Shown in pieces: positions 62,676 through 64,000 of a DNA stretch of 64,000 nucleotides; the stretch's first letter is position 1; each line of letters starts with the position of its first letter. Under the pieces are notes generated by a model that was given only the letters and a program-made list of their open reading frames with translations, was not told the DNA's origin and searched no databases. Origin of the DNA: Chitinophaga rupis (lineage in GTDB: Bacteria; Bacteroidota; Bacteroidia; Chitinophagales; Chitinophagaceae); contig NZ_FOBB01000002.1 in the NCBI RefSeq assembly GCF_900109685.1, positions 221,653 to 285,652 on the forward strand. The letters run 5' to 3'. The translations under genes were made by a program, and so were the position numbers.

Positions 62676-63053
62676 ATGAAGGATTATAAAAAGCATTTTA
62701 TAGTACCGGCGCCTCCGGAAGATGTATACCGGGCACTCACCAACCCCGCCACCATACAGCTTTGGAGCGGGGAGCCGGCAGAAATGAGCACAGAGCCGGG
62801 CTCAGAATTTTCCCTGTGGGAGGGGAGCATTGCCGGCCGCAACCTGGAGTTTGTGGAAGATAAAAAGATCGTGCAGCAATGGTATTTCGGCGACCAGGAG
62901 GAAGATTCTATTGTAACCATTATCCTGCATCCTGATAAGAAAGGCACTTCGGCAGAATTGAAACATACCAATATTCCGGACGACGCCTATGCCGATATTG
63001 TGGAAGGATGGCAGGATGCCTATTTTGGTGCGCTCATAGATTTTTATCTCTGA
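62676..63053 (+). CDS. SRPBCC/START-like domain protein
   Basis: The 125-residue protein has the AHSA1-type SRPBCC fold: F-I-V-P-A-P-P-E-D-V-Y-R-A-L-T-N (about 8-23), W-S-G-E-P-A (about 31-36), F-S-L-W-E-G (about 46-51) and a C-terminal helix W-Q-D-A-Y-F-G-A-L. Such proteins bind hydrophobic ligands or act as co-chaperones. It stands alone; no regulatory site is evident. Confidence 0.88.
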   Translation: MKDYKKHFIVPAPPEDVYRALTNPATIQLWSGEPAEMSTEPGSEFSLWEGSIAGRNLEFVEDKKIVQQWYFGDQEEDSIVTIILHPDKKGTSAELKHTNIPDDAYADIVEGWQDAYFGALIDFYL

Positions 63054-63138
63054 TAGTGTAACATATTTTTATTATTGGTATATTTATATTAAAATTACAC
63101 CCCGTAAGTAAGAACATAGCAAAACCCGTAAGCTGTAA

Positions 63139-63774
63139 ATGCGTGTTGGAAAAATTCAACTTCTGAGAAGGAGCTGGCAAATTTCATGGGAGAATACGAG
63201 TTTTAAAAAGAAAATGATCGCCGGCAGCATTACACTGGTGCTCATTTTTTTAACCTTTCCATCCTTTTTCCGGTATATCGAAAAACGGGATGGTACGGTA
63301 CTGAACGACTGGATCCTGGCCAGCATACCTGCAATTGACGTTTCAATCCCTATAATGATCCTTATATGGGGAATGATGGTATTGTTTGTGGTGAGAGCCA
63401 CAGCACGGCCCAAGCTGTTCCTGACCGCTATTACAGCATATATATTGCTTTGCGTATCCCGCTGCCTTACCATTTTCCTGGTGCCCCTGGCACCGCCCGT
63501 GAATATGATCGCCTTAACCGACCCGCTGACCGGTGTATTTTATGGTGGGCAGTCTATTAGTAAGGATCTGTTCTATTCCGGCCATACTTCTTTGCTTTTC
63601 CTCATTTTCCTTTGCTGCGAAAAAAAGCAGGACCGCTACCTGGCAGGTATCAGCACATTCCTGGTGGCAGTGCTGCTGCTGGTACAGCATGTACATTATA
63701 CTACGGATGTAGTGTTTGCACCGCTGTTTTCTGCTATGGCATATGCGCTGGCTATTAAGTGGGTGGATCTGTAG
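63139..63774 (+). CDS. PAP2/sphingomyelin-synthase-like membrane enzyme
   Basis: The 211-residue protein has about six membrane helices. Its C-terminal half shows the triad of this family: S-G-H-T (His near 152) and H-V-H-Y-T-T-D-V (His and Asp near 184-189). That fits the PAP2_C type with lipid phosphotransferase or phosphatase activity. Since Chitinophagaceae-type bacteria make sphingolipids, a head-group transferase is possible, but a simple lipid phosphatase is equally compatible. It begins about 85 nt after the SRPBCC gene. Confidence 0.8.
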   Translation: MRVGKIQLLRRSWQISWENTSFKKKMIAGSITLVLIFLTFPSFFRYIEKRDGTVLNDWILASIPAIDVSIPIMILIWGMMVLFVVRATARPKLFLTAITAYILLCVSRCLTIFLVPLAPPVNMIALTDPLTGVFYGGQSISKDLFYSGHTSLLFLIFLCCEKKQDRYLAGISTFLVAVLLLVQHVHYTTDVVFAPLFSAMAYALAIKWVDL

Positions 63775-64000
63775 AGCTGTTAGCTTTTGGCTCTTAGCTT
63801 TTAGCTCTTAGTCCTTCGCGCTTAATACCTGACCGTTAACCGCTAATCACTAACCGCTAATCACTATGGCTAACAGCTACGGCTATCCGCTACCACTGTC
63901 CGCTACCACTGTCCGCTACCACTATCCGCTACCACTATCCGCTACCACTATCCGCTACCCGCTATCCGCTACTCGCTATCCGCTACTCGCTATCCGCTAC
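63775..64000. repeat. Tandem repeat array of CCGCTA-based units, continuing past the window
   Basis: From about 63782 the sequence consists of degenerate units (TTAGCTCTTAGC, then TAACCGCTAATCAC). From about 63886 regular 13-base units (CCGCTACCACTGT, then CCGCTACCACTAT, several copies) and then 14-base units (CTATCCGCTACTCG) follow up to the end. There is no coding frame. The array is cut by the window edge. Confidence 0.85.

Noticed and set aside
63886..64000. CRISPR array at the window end
   Set aside because: The unit is only 13-14 bp and there are no unique spacers between copies, so it is a simple tandem repeat.

Overview
The window comes from a member of the Bacteroidota, most likely the Chitinophagaceae. 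Evidence includes the promoter elements (TAnnTTTG-type -7 boxes), lipoproteins with Bacteroidota-style lipoboxes, the fused eukaryote-type glycogen synthase/phosphorylase, paired SDR and Crp/Fnr genes, and WG-repeat and TonB-tail proteins. It has three parts.

(1) About 1-37.3 kb is a dense stress, low-oxygen or dormancy locus. It encodes Hsp20, five tandem-domain universal stress proteins, two HtrA-like proteases (one cut by the window edge), a bactofilin-like membrane protein, a MacB/Lol-type efflux cluster, a flavodoxin, PfkB, an L,D-transpeptidase, glycogen synthase-phosphorylase and debranching enzyme, and a CBS-containing site-2 protease. It also holds a P-type Ca2+ ATPase, an alcohol dehydrogenase, a sulfur module (two YeeE/YedE halves, an MBL-rhodanese persulfide dioxygenase and a TSUP exporter), an ATP-cone nuclease-like protein and a BaeRF-type protein. 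Nearly every transcription unit is preceded by TGA-N6-TCA palindromes. In ten intergenic regions these occur as pairs exactly 22 bp apart, with a -7 box at a fixed distance (about 21-22 nt) from the inner site in most cases. A Crp/Fnr-family gene (28608-29261) with an FNR-like ExxSR recognition helix lies inside the locus under one such site. The gene content resembles the mycobacterial DosR dormancy regulon and the Burkholderia low-oxygen-activated locus, but the promoter wiring is FNR-like.

(2) About 37.4-53.2 kb is accessory DNA of lower and uneven GC. It holds a GC-rich oxidoreductase, broken GNAT and DinB genes, an AraC regulator, two SDRs with a Crp/Fnr gene, orphan membrane and lipoproteins, and an integrase remnant. 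It ends in a 6.2-kb island bounded by about 175-bp direct repeats that carry the 3' end of tRNA-Lys, its terminator and integrase arm-type repeats. The island holds an OLD-like ATPase-TOPRIM gene, a membrane-anchored NACHT NTPase and an unknown membrane protein, so it looks like an anti-phage defence cargo. No complete integrase is present.

(3) From tRNA-Lys (53.2 kb) to the end the sequence looks like ordinary chromosome: a WalJ/YycJ-type MBL hydrolase, LysR, cupin, tautomerase, a subtilisin-like lipoprotein, a TonB-tail protein, a thioredoxin-fold exported protein, a WG-repeat protein, an SRPBCC protein and a PAP2/sphingomyelin-synthase-like membrane enzyme. Short tandem repeats occur between the genes. 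All assignments rest on reading motifs by eye; no database search was run.
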